From JAAFHS01 sp046049665 (lineage in GTDB: Bacteria > Pseudomonadota > Alphaproteobacteria > Rhodobacterales > Rhodobacteraceae), in contig JBJOQW010000186.1 of assembly GCA_046049665.1 (NCBI GenBank), positions 1 through 5,272 of the forward strand: a DNA stretch of 5,272 nt, in the 5' to 3' direction. The notes beneath the pieces are model-generated. The model was given only the letters and a program-made list of their open reading frames with translations, was not told where the DNA came from and searched no databases. Both the position numbers and the translations under genes were made by a program. Positions 1 through 4,918 of the stretch are shown piece after piece. Within the stretch, counting starts at the first letter, position 1, and every line of letters starts with the position of its first letter.

Positions 1-711
1 CGCGAGTTTCAGGCGGCGGGCCGCACGATCGTGGGCTCGGCCCCCGTGGGGCTGGAAGGCACGATGGAGTGGCTGGCGGCAATCGGGCAGGCCTATGGCG
101 TGTCCGGGTCCATGGTGAACGCGACGCAGAATGCCTTTGGTCCGGCGATCAAGGCGGCTTTGGCGGCAAACCCGGTTAAAGGCCGCATCACGCTGTCTGG
201 CTATGAAGGCAGCGAGTTGCTGGTGGCCCGCCTGCTGATCGAAAGCGGGGCAGAGGTGCCTTATGTGGGCACGGCCTGCGCGAAATCGGCATGGTCACAG
301 ACGGATTACGAATGGCTGACAGCGCGGGGCGTGGCGGTCAAGTTCCGGGCATCGCTGGAAGATGATTGCGCGGCGATGGAGGGCTTCCAGCCCGATCTGG
401 CCGTGGGCACGACGCCCGTGGTGCAAAAGGCAAAACAGCTGGGGATTCCAAGCCTTTACTTCACGAACCTTATCTCTGCGCGGCCCTTGATGGGGCCTGC
501 AGGTGCAGGGTCTTTGCAGCAGGTGGTCAATGCGGCCATCGGCAATCAGGGCCGCATGACCAAGATGCGCGCTTTCTTTGAAGGCGTGGGCACGGGCGAT
601 ACGGCGGGCATCTGGGAAGGTGCGCCGAACCTGCGGCCGGATTTCCGGGCGCAGCATCAGAAGAAACTCGACAAGGCCGCGAAAGCCGCCAAAGCCGAGG
701 AGTTCATCTGA
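1..711 (+). CDS. bchY: Chlorophyllide a oxidoreductase subunit BchY, C-terminal part (5' end outside window)
   Basis: The reading frame is open from base 1 and ends at TGA 709-711, giving 236 residues, about the last half of a protein that is usually near 500 residues. BchY and BchZ form the nitrogenase-like catalytic component of chlorophyllide a oxidoreductase. It receives electrons from the BchX iron protein and reduces ring B of chlorophyllide a in bacteriochlorophyll synthesis, in the cytoplasm. Recognised family stretches include GSAPVGLEGTMEWL near the start, YEGSELLVARLLIESGAEVP, GTTPVVQKAKQLGIPSLYFT and NLISARPLMGPAGAGSL. The tail is Lys/Ala-rich and ends KAEEFI. The N-terminal cysteines that ligate the iron-sulfur cluster in this family would lie upstream of the window. 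The gene is followed by bchZ, its obligate partner. A GTG at 31 is an internal valine codon, not a start, because the homology continues upstream of it. Identification is by remembered similarity and gene context. Confidence 0.95.
   Translation, partial: REFQAAGRTIVGSAPVGLEGTMEWLAAIGQAYGVSGSMVNATQNAFGPAIKAALAANPVKGRITLSGYEGSELLVARLLIESGAEVPYVGTACAKSAWSQTDYEWLTARGVAVKFRASLEDDCAAMEGFQPDLAVGTTPVVQKAKQLGIPSLYFTNLISARPLMGPAGAGSLQQVVNAAIGNQGRMTKMRAFFEGVGTGDTAGIWEGAPNLRPDFRAQHQKKLDKAAKAAKAEEFI
697..702 (+). promoter_or_regulatory. Strong Shine-Dalgarno inside the end of bchY
   Basis: GAGGAG lies within the last codons of bchY, 8 bases before an ATG at 711 that overlaps the bchY stop (TGATG). This is the best ribosome-binding site at the junction. 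It serves the short leader ORF at 711 rather than the bchZ ATG at 782, which is about 80 bases further on. Confidence 0.6.
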
Positions 712-788
712 TGGGCCACGATTTTTCTCCGAAAAATCAGGCTGGCGATTTTTCGTCGAAAAATCGTACTGGCGGTGCGTCATGCTGA
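711..788 (+). CDS. Possible 25-codon leader ORF bridging bchY and bchZ
   Basis: The ATG at 711-713 overlaps the bchY stop (TGATG) and follows a good GAGGAG at 697-702. The frame encodes a 25-residue peptide starting MGHDFSPKNQAG and ending GGASC, with its stop TGA at 786-788. Residues 4-12 and 13-21 are a two-fold repeat, DFSPKNQAG and DFSSKNRTG, because the underlying 27-base DNA repeat is a multiple of three. The stop lies 2 bases past the bchZ ATG (782-784), so the leader overlaps bchZ by 7 bases, a geometry that would allow termination-reinitiation. I do not recognise the peptide and assign it no function. It may be only a by-product of a DNA insertion that now passes ribosomes from bchY to bchZ. 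Its translation is inferred from the start, the ribosome-binding site and the overlap, and has not been shown. Confidence 0.4.
   Translation: MGHDFSPKNQAGDFSSKNRTGGASC
720..773 (+). repeat. Two tandem 27-base palindromic units between bchY and bchZ
   Basis: Unit 1 (720-746) and unit 2 (747-773) match at 22 of 27 positions. Each contains GATTTTTC, a 3-base spacer (TCC or GTC) and GAAAAATC, followed by an 8-base segment ending CTGGC. In unit 2 the palindrome extends to 10-base arms (746-755 and 757-766) around a single T at 756. The AT-rich arms stand out against the GC-rich surroundings. As RNA, the region could fold into two small hairpins (720-738 and 747-765). Alternatively, arm 1 could pair with arm 4 and arm 2 with arm 3, giving one long stem over 720-765 with a 3x3 internal loop. 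There are no other copies in this window. It looks like a small dispersed palindromic element, but the family membership is inference. Confidence 0.8.
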
Positions 789-2251
789 TCCAGGATCATG
801 ACCGGGCAGGGGGCTATTGGGGCGCGGTCTATGCGTTCTGCGCGGTCAAGGGTCTGCAAGTGGTGATTGATGGCCCGGTGGGCTGTGAAAACCTGCCGGT
901 CACATCGGTGCTGCATTACACTGATGCGCTTCCCCCCCATGAACTGCCCATTGTGGTCACGGGTCTTGCGGAAGACGAGATGAGTTCGGGCACCGAAGCC
1001 TCGATGGCGCGGGCCTGGAAAACGCTTGATCCGGCCTTGCCTGCAGTGGTGGTGACGGGGTCAATTGCCGAAATGATCGGCGGCGGGGTGACACCGGCGG
1101 GCACGAACATCCAGCGTTTCCTTCCGCGCACGATTGATGAGGATCAGTGGCAATGCGCGGACCGCGCGATGACATGGATTTTCACGGAATTCGGCATGAC
1201 CAAGGGGCGTATGCCGCCCGAGGCCAAGCGTGACGCGGGCCAACGCCCTCGCGTGAACATCCTTGGGCCGATGTATGGCACGTTCAACATGCCCTCCGAC
1301 CTGCATGAAATCCGCCGTCTGGTGGAAGGGATCGGCGCGGATGTGAACATGGTGATGCCGCTGGGCGCGCATCTGGCGGAAATGCGGCATCTGGTGAATG
1401 CGGATGTGAATATCTGCATGTACCGCGAATTTGGCCGGGGCCTGTGCGAGGTTTTGGGCAAGCCCTACCTGCAAGCACCCATCGGCATGGACAGCACGAC
1501 GCAGTTTCTGCGCAAGCTCGGTGAATTGCTGGGGCTGGACCCGGAGCCGTTCATTGAACGCGAAAAACACAGCACGCTGAAGCCGCTGTGGGATTTGTGG
1601 CGGTCTGTGACGCAGGATTTCTTTGCGACGGCGAATTTCGGCATCGTGGCGAATGAAACCTATGCACGCGGCATCCGGCTGTTTCTGGAAGACGATCTTG
1701 GCCTGCCGTGCGCCTTTGCGGTGGCGCGGGTGGCGGGCAAGAAGACGAACAACGAAGCGGTGCGCGCGATGATCCGCAAGGATCGCCCGCTGATCCTGAT
1801 GGGGTCAATCAACGAAAAGATGTATCTGGCCGAAACCAAAGGCGGCTTTGGCCCACAGCCCACCTTCATTCCGGCATCCTTTCCGGGGGCGGCCATCCGG
1901 CGCGCCACGGGCACGCCCTTCATGGGTTACGCAGGCGCGGTCTATCTGCTGCAAGAGGTGTGCAACGGCCTGTTCGATGCGCTGTTCCACATCTTGCCCC
2001 TGGGCACGGACATGGATGCCGCAGCGGCCACACCCACCACCTTGCGCCGCGATTTCCCATGGGACGCGGATGCGCAGGCGGAACTTGACCGAATCGTTTC
2101 AGAGCATCCGGTGCTTACACGGATTTCTGCCGCGCGCACCCTGCGCGACGCCGCCGAAAAGGCAGCGCTTGATCAGGGGGATGAGCGCGTTGTGAAGGAA
2201 ACGGTGGAGGCCCTGCGGGGACCGGCACAAACAAGGGGAGGACGGACATGA
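782..2251 (+). CDS. bchZ: Chlorophyllide a oxidoreductase subunit BchZ
   Basis: This frame gives 489 residues from ATG 782, close to the usual 490 for the family. BchZ pairs with BchY as the NifK-like subunit of chlorophyllide a oxidoreductase, in bacteriochlorophyll synthesis. The start fits the family N-terminus MLIQDHDRAGGYWGAVYAFC. Cys35 in GPVGCENLP is the expected BchZ ligand to the iron-sulfur cluster shared with BchY. Other typical stretches are VVTGSIAEMIGGG, NILGPMYGTFNMPSD and PTFIPASFPGAAIRRATGTP. Residues from about 427 (PWDADAQAELDRI) resemble the C-terminal helical domain shared with BchB-type protochlorophyllide reductase subunits. The frame stays open upstream to 578, but that part is antiparallel-free overlap with bchY and palindrome sequence and does not resemble BchZ. 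No in-frame ATG, GTG or TTG exists between 711 and 782. There is no good Shine-Dalgarno just before 782, so translation probably depends on coupling. The stop TGA 2249-2251 overlaps the pufQ ATG. Confidence 0.96.
   Translation: MLIQDHDRAGGYWGAVYAFCAVKGLQVVIDGPVGCENLPVTSVLHYTDALPPHELPIVVTGLAEDEMSSGTEASMARAWKTLDPALPAVVVTGSIAEMIGGGVTPAGTNIQRFLPRTIDEDQWQCADRAMTWIFTEFGMTKGRMPPEAKRDAGQRPRVNILGPMYGTFNMPSDLHEIRRLVEGIGADVNMVMPLGAHLAEMRHLVNADVNICMYREFGRGLCEVLGKPYLQAPIGMDSTTQFLRKLGELLGLDPEPFIEREKHSTLKPLWDLWRSVTQDFFATANFGIVANETYARGIRLFLEDDLGLPCAFAVARVAGKKTNNEAVRAMIRKDRPLILMGSINEKMYLAETKGGFGPQPTFIPASFPGAAIRRATGTPFMGYAGAVYLLQEVCNGLFDALFHILPLGTDMDAAAATPTTLRRDFPWDADAQAELDRIVSEHPVLTRISAARTLRDAAEKAALDQGDERVVKETVEALRGPAQTRGGRT
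2233..2242 (+). promoter_or_regulatory. pufQ ribosome-binding site within the end of bchZ
   Basis: AAGGGGAGGA contains GGAGG at 2237-2241, 6 bases before the pufQ ATG at 2248. It also encodes the Gly/Arg-rich end of BchZ. This supports the 2248 start for pufQ over the in-frame ATG at 2260. Confidence 0.7.
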
Positions 2252-2475
2252 GCGTTCACATGACGAACAGCGACAATCAGCAGGCGCATCCACAGCGCGC
2301 GCCGAAGGCTGAATTCTATGCCTACTTCGCCCTGATCTTTCTGGGGGCCTTGTCCTATGCCTGCGTCGCATGGGTGGCCAGCCTGATTGCGGCGCGCAAG
2401 TGGCCCGCAAAGAATCCGATTTCCCGCGCCTGGGCTGATGCCGGCGCGATCACGCCATCGATCTTCCGCGCGTAA
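2248..2475 (+). CDS. pufQ: PufQ, bacteriochlorophyll-supply membrane protein
   Basis: PufQ is the small first gene of puf operons in Rhodobacter-type bacteria. It is needed for normal bacteriochlorophyll formation and has been proposed to carry or deliver tetrapyrrole intermediates; its exact role is unsettled. The product is 75 residues, matching the family (about 74-77). It has a polar N-terminus, a single hydrophobic segment at about residues 24-47 (YAYFALIFLGALSYACVAWV), then a basic turn RKWPAKNP and the tail ending TPSIFRA. The conserved EFYAYF lies at the membrane entry. The ATG overlaps the bchZ stop (ATGA), so the two are translationally coupled. An ATG at codon 5 (2260) is a possible alternative start, but the ribosome-binding site favours 2248. 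The stop codon lies in the loop of a GC-rich hairpin. Confidence 0.92.
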   Translation: MSVHMTNSDNQQAHPQRAPKAEFYAYFALIFLGALSYACVAWVASLIAARKWPAKNPISRAWADAGAITPSIFRA

Positions 2476-2484
2476 AGCGCGCGG
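2466..2484 (+). other. GC-rich hairpin with the pufQ stop codon in its loop
   Basis: CCGCGCG (2466-2472) pairs perfectly with CGCGCGG (2478-2484) around the loop TAAAG, whose first three bases are the pufQ stop codon. The 7-bp stem is all G-C. It is followed by no T-run, so it is unlikely to be an intrinsic terminator. A role in mRNA processing or in slowing ribosomes at the end of pufQ is inference. Confidence 0.6.
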
Positions 2485-2624
2485 CAGGTTGCCTTGCAGG
2501 GTGCGCCCGCTCTGCCAATGACATTCGATCCGGCCTTTCGGGGGCGGGTCGAGCCCGCTGGAGGACCCCTTCAGCAACCCCGCCGCAGGGTGTGCGGCGA
2601 CCGTCTGCCATTTCGGAGTACATT
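2476..2624 (+). promoter_or_regulatory. pufQ-pufB intercistronic leader with hairpins
   Basis: No gene is seen in these 149 bases. CGCCGCA (2581-2587) pairs with TGCGGCG (2593-2599) around a 5-base loop, ending 15 bases before the pufB ribosome-binding site GGAG (2615-2618). Further upstream, 2526-2532 can pair with 2545-2551 (7 bp with one G-U), or alternatively 2544-2548 with 2554-2558. In Rhodobacter the longer puf transcript is processed in this region, and stem-loops near the new 5' end protect the pufBA message. That role here is inferred from position and structure. Confidence 0.55.
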
Positions 2625-2777
2625 ATGGCTGATAGATCCGACCTGTCCTTCACAGGTCTTACTGACGAGCAGGCGCAAGAGCTGCACTCGGTTTACCTGA
2701 GTGGAATGTGGCTGTTCGTAATCGTGGCTGTGGTCGCGCATATTGCCACCTACTGGTGGCGGCCCTGGTTCTTCTAA
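2625..2777 (+). CDS. pufB: Light-harvesting 1 (LH1) beta subunit PufB
   Basis: This is the 50-residue beta polypeptide of the core antenna, which forms pigment-binding pairs with PufA around the reaction centre in the intracytoplasmic membrane. The N-terminus MADRSDLSFTGLTDEQAQEL and the segment ELHSVYLSGMWLF closely match Rhodobacter LH1 beta. One membrane helix spans about residues 24-44. His39 in AHIATYWWRPW is the bacteriochlorophyll ligand, and His21 is the second conserved histidine. The end WWRPWFF is typical. The start at 2625 is preferred over an in-frame ATG at 2592 because GGAG (2615-2618) lies 6 bases before it and the family N-terminus begins here. The pufA ribosome-binding site overlaps the stop codon, so the two genes are a tight pair. 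Confidence 0.97.
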   Translation: MADRSDLSFTGLTDEQAQELHSVYLSGMWLFVIVAVVAHIATYWWRPWFF

Positions 2778-2789
2778 GGAGAGAATGAG

Positions 2790-2969
2790 ATGTCCAAGTT
2801 CTACAAGATCTGGCTGATCTTCGATCCCCGCCGCGTGTTCGTGGCCCAGGGTGTGTTCCTGTTCCTGCTGGCGGCAATGATCCACCTGGTGGTTCTGTCG
2901 AACGGCGTGAACTGGTTCCAGACCGCAGCCTCCAAGGCACCGGCTGCTGCCGAAGCAGTCACCGAGTAA
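2790..2969 (+). CDS. pufA: Light-harvesting 1 (LH1) alpha subunit PufA
   Basis: This is the 59-residue alpha polypeptide of the LH1 antenna, partner of PufB. The N-terminus MSKFYKIWLIFDPRRVFVAQ and the helix GVFLFLLAAMIHLVVL are hallmark LH1 alpha sequence. His32 is the bacteriochlorophyll ligand. AGGAG (2777-2781) lies 8 bases before the ATG and overlaps the pufB stop. The region after His32 reads LVVLSNGVNWFQ, so the Trp that usually tunes pigment absorption is at +10 rather than the +11 I recall for Rhodobacter sphaeroides, R. capsulatus and Rhodospirillum rubrum. The C-terminal tail is Ala-rich (ASKAPAAAEAVTE). A strong hairpin begins 14 bases after the stop, consistent with separate accumulation of pufBA message. 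Confidence 0.97.
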   Translation: MSKFYKIWLIFDPRRVFVAQGVFLFLLAAMIHLVVLSNGVNWFQTAASKAPAAAEAVTE

Positions 2970-2983
2970 TCGGGACGAACCCG

Positions 2984-3015
2984 TTGGGGGCGGCCTGCGA
3001 TACGGCCGCCCCTAA
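2984..3015 (+). terminator. Intercistronic hairpin after pufA (mRNA stabiliser or partial terminator)
   Basis: A 9-bp perfect G-C stem, GGGGCGGCC (2987-2995) with GGCCGCCCC (3004-3012), encloses an 8-base loop. It extends to 12 bp through one G-U and two A-U pairs. The sequence after it is AACAAACAG, with no T-run, so it is a poor intrinsic terminator. In Rhodobacter, stem-loops at this site protect the pufBA segment from 3'-to-5' decay and so set the excess of LH1 over reaction-centre subunits. The same role here is inferred from identical position and form. Confidence 0.8.
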
Positions 3016-3019
3016 CAAA

Positions 3020-3048
3020 CAGTTTCGCATCAGACAGTTCGCATCAGA
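3020..3048 (+). repeat. Imperfect tandem direct repeat between pufA and pufL
   Basis: CAGTTTCGCATCAGA (3020-3034) is followed directly by CAGTTCGCATCAGA (3035-3048), which is identical except for one missing T. The repeat sits between the main post-pufA hairpin and the next hairpin. A recent local duplication is the simplest explanation. No function is assigned. Confidence 0.7.
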
Positions 3049-3070
3049 TCGGCCACGCGCCTGCGATCTG
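3045..3070 (+). other. Second pufA-pufL hairpin
   Basis: CAGATCG (3045-3051) pairs with CGATCTG (3064-3070) around a 12-base loop. Its left arm uses the end of the second direct-repeat copy. It may help shape the pufL leader; this is inference from pairing only. Confidence 0.45.
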
Positions 3071-3072
3071 TC

Positions 3073-3120
3073 TTGGCAAATATCATCTGTGGCCCAGCAT
3101 CCTGCAGGGGCCCTTGCCAA
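3073..3120 (+). other. Nested hairpin just upstream of the pufL ribosome-binding site
   Basis: TTGGCAA (3073-3079) pairs with TTGCCAA (3114-3120). Inside, GGCCC (3091-3095) pairs with GGGCC (3108-3112), closing a loop that holds the palindrome CCTGCAGG (3101-3108). The outer stem ends 3 bases before the pufL ribosome-binding site GGAG (3124-3127), which is 8 bases from the ATG. It could influence pufL translation or endonuclease access; neither is shown here. Confidence 0.5.
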
Positions 3121-3135
3121 TACGGAGAATGAAGC

Positions 3136-3984
3136 ATGGCTTTGCTCAGCTTCGAACGAAAATACCGCGTGCCGGGTGGTACGCTGATCGGCGGGAACTT
3201 GTTCGACTTCTGGGTCGGCCCTTTCTATGTCGGCTTCTTTGGGGTCACGACGTTCTTTTTCGCAGCCCTTGGCACCATCCTGATCTTCTATGGCACGGCC
3301 ATGGAAGGCGTGTGGAACCCCTGGCTGATCTCGATTGATACGCCGCCTATTGAATACGGGCTGGGGCCTGCACCGCTGATGGAAGGCGGGTTGTGGCAGA
3401 TCATCACGATTTGCGCGATCGGGGCCTTTGTCAGCTGGGCCCTGCGCGAAGTGGAAATCTGCAACAAGCTGGGCATGGGGTATCATGTGCCCTTTGCCTT
3501 CAGCGTGGCGATTTTCGCCTATGTGACGCTGGTGGTGATCCGGCCGATCCTGATGGGGGCCTGGACCTATGGCTTTCCCTACGGCATCTGGACGCACCTC
3601 GATTGGGTCAGCAACACGGGCTACAACTACGGCAACTTTCACTACAATCCGCTGCATATGATCGCCATCACGTTCTTCTTTACGAACGCGCTGGCGCTGG
3701 CCTTGCATGGCGGGTTGATCCTGTCGGCGGCGAACCCTGAAAAGGGCCGCGAGATGCGCACGCCAGACCATGAAGACACCTATTTCCGCGATTTCATCGG
3801 CTATTCGGTGGGCACGCTGGGCATCCACCGCGTGGGCCTGCTCTTGGCGCTGAATGCCGGGTTCTGGAGTGCGCTGTGCATTCTGGCATCGGGGACGATC
3901 TGGTTTGACCAGTGGGTGTCGTGGTGGGACTGGTGGCTGAACCTGCCATGGTGGGCAGGCATTCCGGGAGGCGTAAATGGCTGA
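3136..3984 (+). CDS. pufL: Photosynthetic reaction centre L subunit PufL
   Basis: The product is 282 residues, the same as Rhodobacter sphaeroides PufL. It is one of the two core membrane subunits of the type-II reaction centre, with five membrane helices. It binds half of the special pair, the active-branch pigments and secondary quinone QB. In the usual numbering (without Met) the expected residues are all in place. His153 and His173 bind bacteriochlorophyll, Glu104 contacts the active bacteriopheophytin, and His168 and Phe181 lie by the special pair. His190 and His230 bind the non-haem iron, and Glu212-Asp213, preceded by Asp210, form the QB proton path (PDHEDTYFRD). The N-terminus MALLSFERKYRVPGGTLIGG and the end LPWWAGIPGGVNG are typical. 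The start has GGAG at 3124-3127. The stop lies within the pufM start region, giving an 8-base overlap. Nothing suggests inactivity. Confidence 0.98.
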   Translation: MALLSFERKYRVPGGTLIGGNLFDFWVGPFYVGFFGVTTFFFAALGTILIFYGTAMEGVWNPWLISIDTPPIEYGLGPAPLMEGGLWQIITICAIGAFVSWALREVEICNKLGMGYHVPFAFSVAIFAYVTLVVIRPILMGAWTYGFPYGIWTHLDWVSNTGYNYGNFHYNPLHMIAITFFFTNALALALHGGLILSAANPEKGREMRTPDHEDTYFRDFIGYSVGTLGIHRVGLLLALNAGFWSALCILASGTIWFDQWVSWWDWWLNLPWWAGIPGGVNG

Positions 3985-4903
3985 GTATCAAAACATCTTC
4001 ACGCAGGTGCAGGTGCGTGCGGCCCCGGAAATGGGCATGGTTGAAAACGTTGATCTGTCAAACCGGACCAAAGGGGCGACGTTTTCAACACTGGCGGGCT
4101 GGCTGGGCAACGCACAGCTGGGGCCGGTCTATCTGGGCAGCTTTGGCGTGATCTCGCTGGGCACCGGGATGGTCTGGTTCTTTATGGTGGGCCTGTGGTT
4201 CTGGGATCAGGCGGGCTACAACCCGGCCGTGTTCATGCGCGATCTGTTCTGGCTTTCGCTTGATCCGCCAGCGCCGGAATACGGGCTTGGCTTTCCGCCG
4301 ATGCGCGAAGGGGGCTATTGGCTGATTGCCAGCTTCTTCCTTCTGATCTCGGTCTGCACCTGGTGGGTGCGCACCTATCTGCGGGCTGTCGCACTGGGCA
4401 TGGGCAAGCATATCTCCTGGGCCTTTGCCAGCGCGATCTGGCTGTTCCTGGTGCTGGGTCTGTTCCGCCCCATCCTGATGGGGTCATGGTCTGAAGCCGT
4501 GCCTTACGGCATCTTCACGCACCTTGACTGGACGAACCTGTTTTCGCTGACCTACGGCAACCTGTTCTACAACCCCTTCCACGCGCTGAGCATTGTGTTC
4601 CTGTATGGGTCCGCCCTGCTGTTTGCGATGCACGGGGCGACCATTCTGGCCGTCAGCCGCTTTGGTGGCGACCGGGAGTTGGAACAAATTGCTGACCGTG
4701 GCACGGCGTCGGAACGCGCAGCGCTGTTCTGGCGCTGGACCATGGGTTTCAACGCGACGATGGAAGGCATTCACCGCTGGGCCTGGTGGTTTGCGGTGCT
4801 GGTCACGCTGACAGGCGGGATTGGCATTTTGCTGACGGGCACGGTCGTGGACAACTGGTATGTCTGGGCACAAGACCACGGCTATGCGCCGTTGGATCAA
4901 TAG
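3977..4903 (+). CDS. pufM: Photosynthetic reaction centre M subunit PufM
   Basis: The product is 308 residues with Met and is the partner of PufL, with five membrane helices; it binds the primary quinone QA. GGAGG (3967-3971) lies 5 bases before the ATG, and the first 8 bases overlap pufL, so translation is coupled. Counting codons with Met, His182 and His202 are the pigment ligands, Tyr210 is the electron-transfer tyrosine, and His219, Glu234 and His266 bind the iron. Trp252 packs against QA. These codon numbers equal the R. sphaeroides residue numbers even though Met is counted here, because the PEYGLGFPPMREGG stretch is one residue shorter than the R. sphaeroides equivalent. The C-terminus HGYAPLDQ is typical in length, with no long extension. 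No cytochrome subunit gene follows. Nothing suggests inactivity. Confidence 0.98.
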   Translation: MAEYQNIFTQVQVRAAPEMGMVENVDLSNRTKGATFSTLAGWLGNAQLGPVYLGSFGVISLGTGMVWFFMVGLWFWDQAGYNPAVFMRDLFWLSLDPPAPEYGLGFPPMREGGYWLIASFFLLISVCTWWVRTYLRAVALGMGKHISWAFASAIWLFLVLGLFRPILMGSWSEAVPYGIFTHLDWTNLFSLTYGNLFYNPFHALSIVFLYGSALLFAMHGATILAVSRFGGDRELEQIADRGTASERAALFWRWTMGFNATMEGIHRWAWWFAVLVTLTGGIGILLTGTVVDNWYVWAQDHGYAPLDQ

Positions 4904-4918
4904 GAAAGGACTGACAGG

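Noticed and set aside
720..765. Intrinsic terminator between bchY and bchZ
   Set aside because: The stems are AT-rich and short-looped with no T-run after them, and bchZ must be transcribed from the same operon.
720..773. CRISPR-like array
   Set aside because: There are only two adjacent copies, with no unique spacers of normal length and no cas genes nearby; the units are palindromes in tandem.
578..781. In-frame upstream extension of BchZ by 68 residues
   Set aside because: The extension is the out-of-frame reading of bchY and the palindromic repeat. The recognisable BchZ N-terminus and family length begin at 782.
295..783. - strand frame of 162 codons opposite bchY and the palindrome
   Set aside because: It is open because of high GC and the stop-free repeat. 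The coding evidence is on the + strand.
708..789. CTGAT at 708-712 and 785-789 as a target-site duplication flanking the insert
   Set aside because: A five-base match is easily chance, and removing one copy plus the insert does not restore a bchZ start codon.
1900..2247. puf promoter and PpsR/CrtJ operator (TGT-N12-ACA) in the end of bchZ
   Set aside because: In Rhodobacter a puf promoter is expected upstream of pufQ, but I found no TGT-N12-ACA match and no convincing -35/-10 pair by eye, so no site is annotated.
2959..3828. Long open frame of 289 codons on the - strand opposite pufL
   Set aside because: It is antisense to a fully conserved PufL, is rich in Arg/His/Asp/Gln as expected of a high-GC shadow frame, and resembles no family I know.
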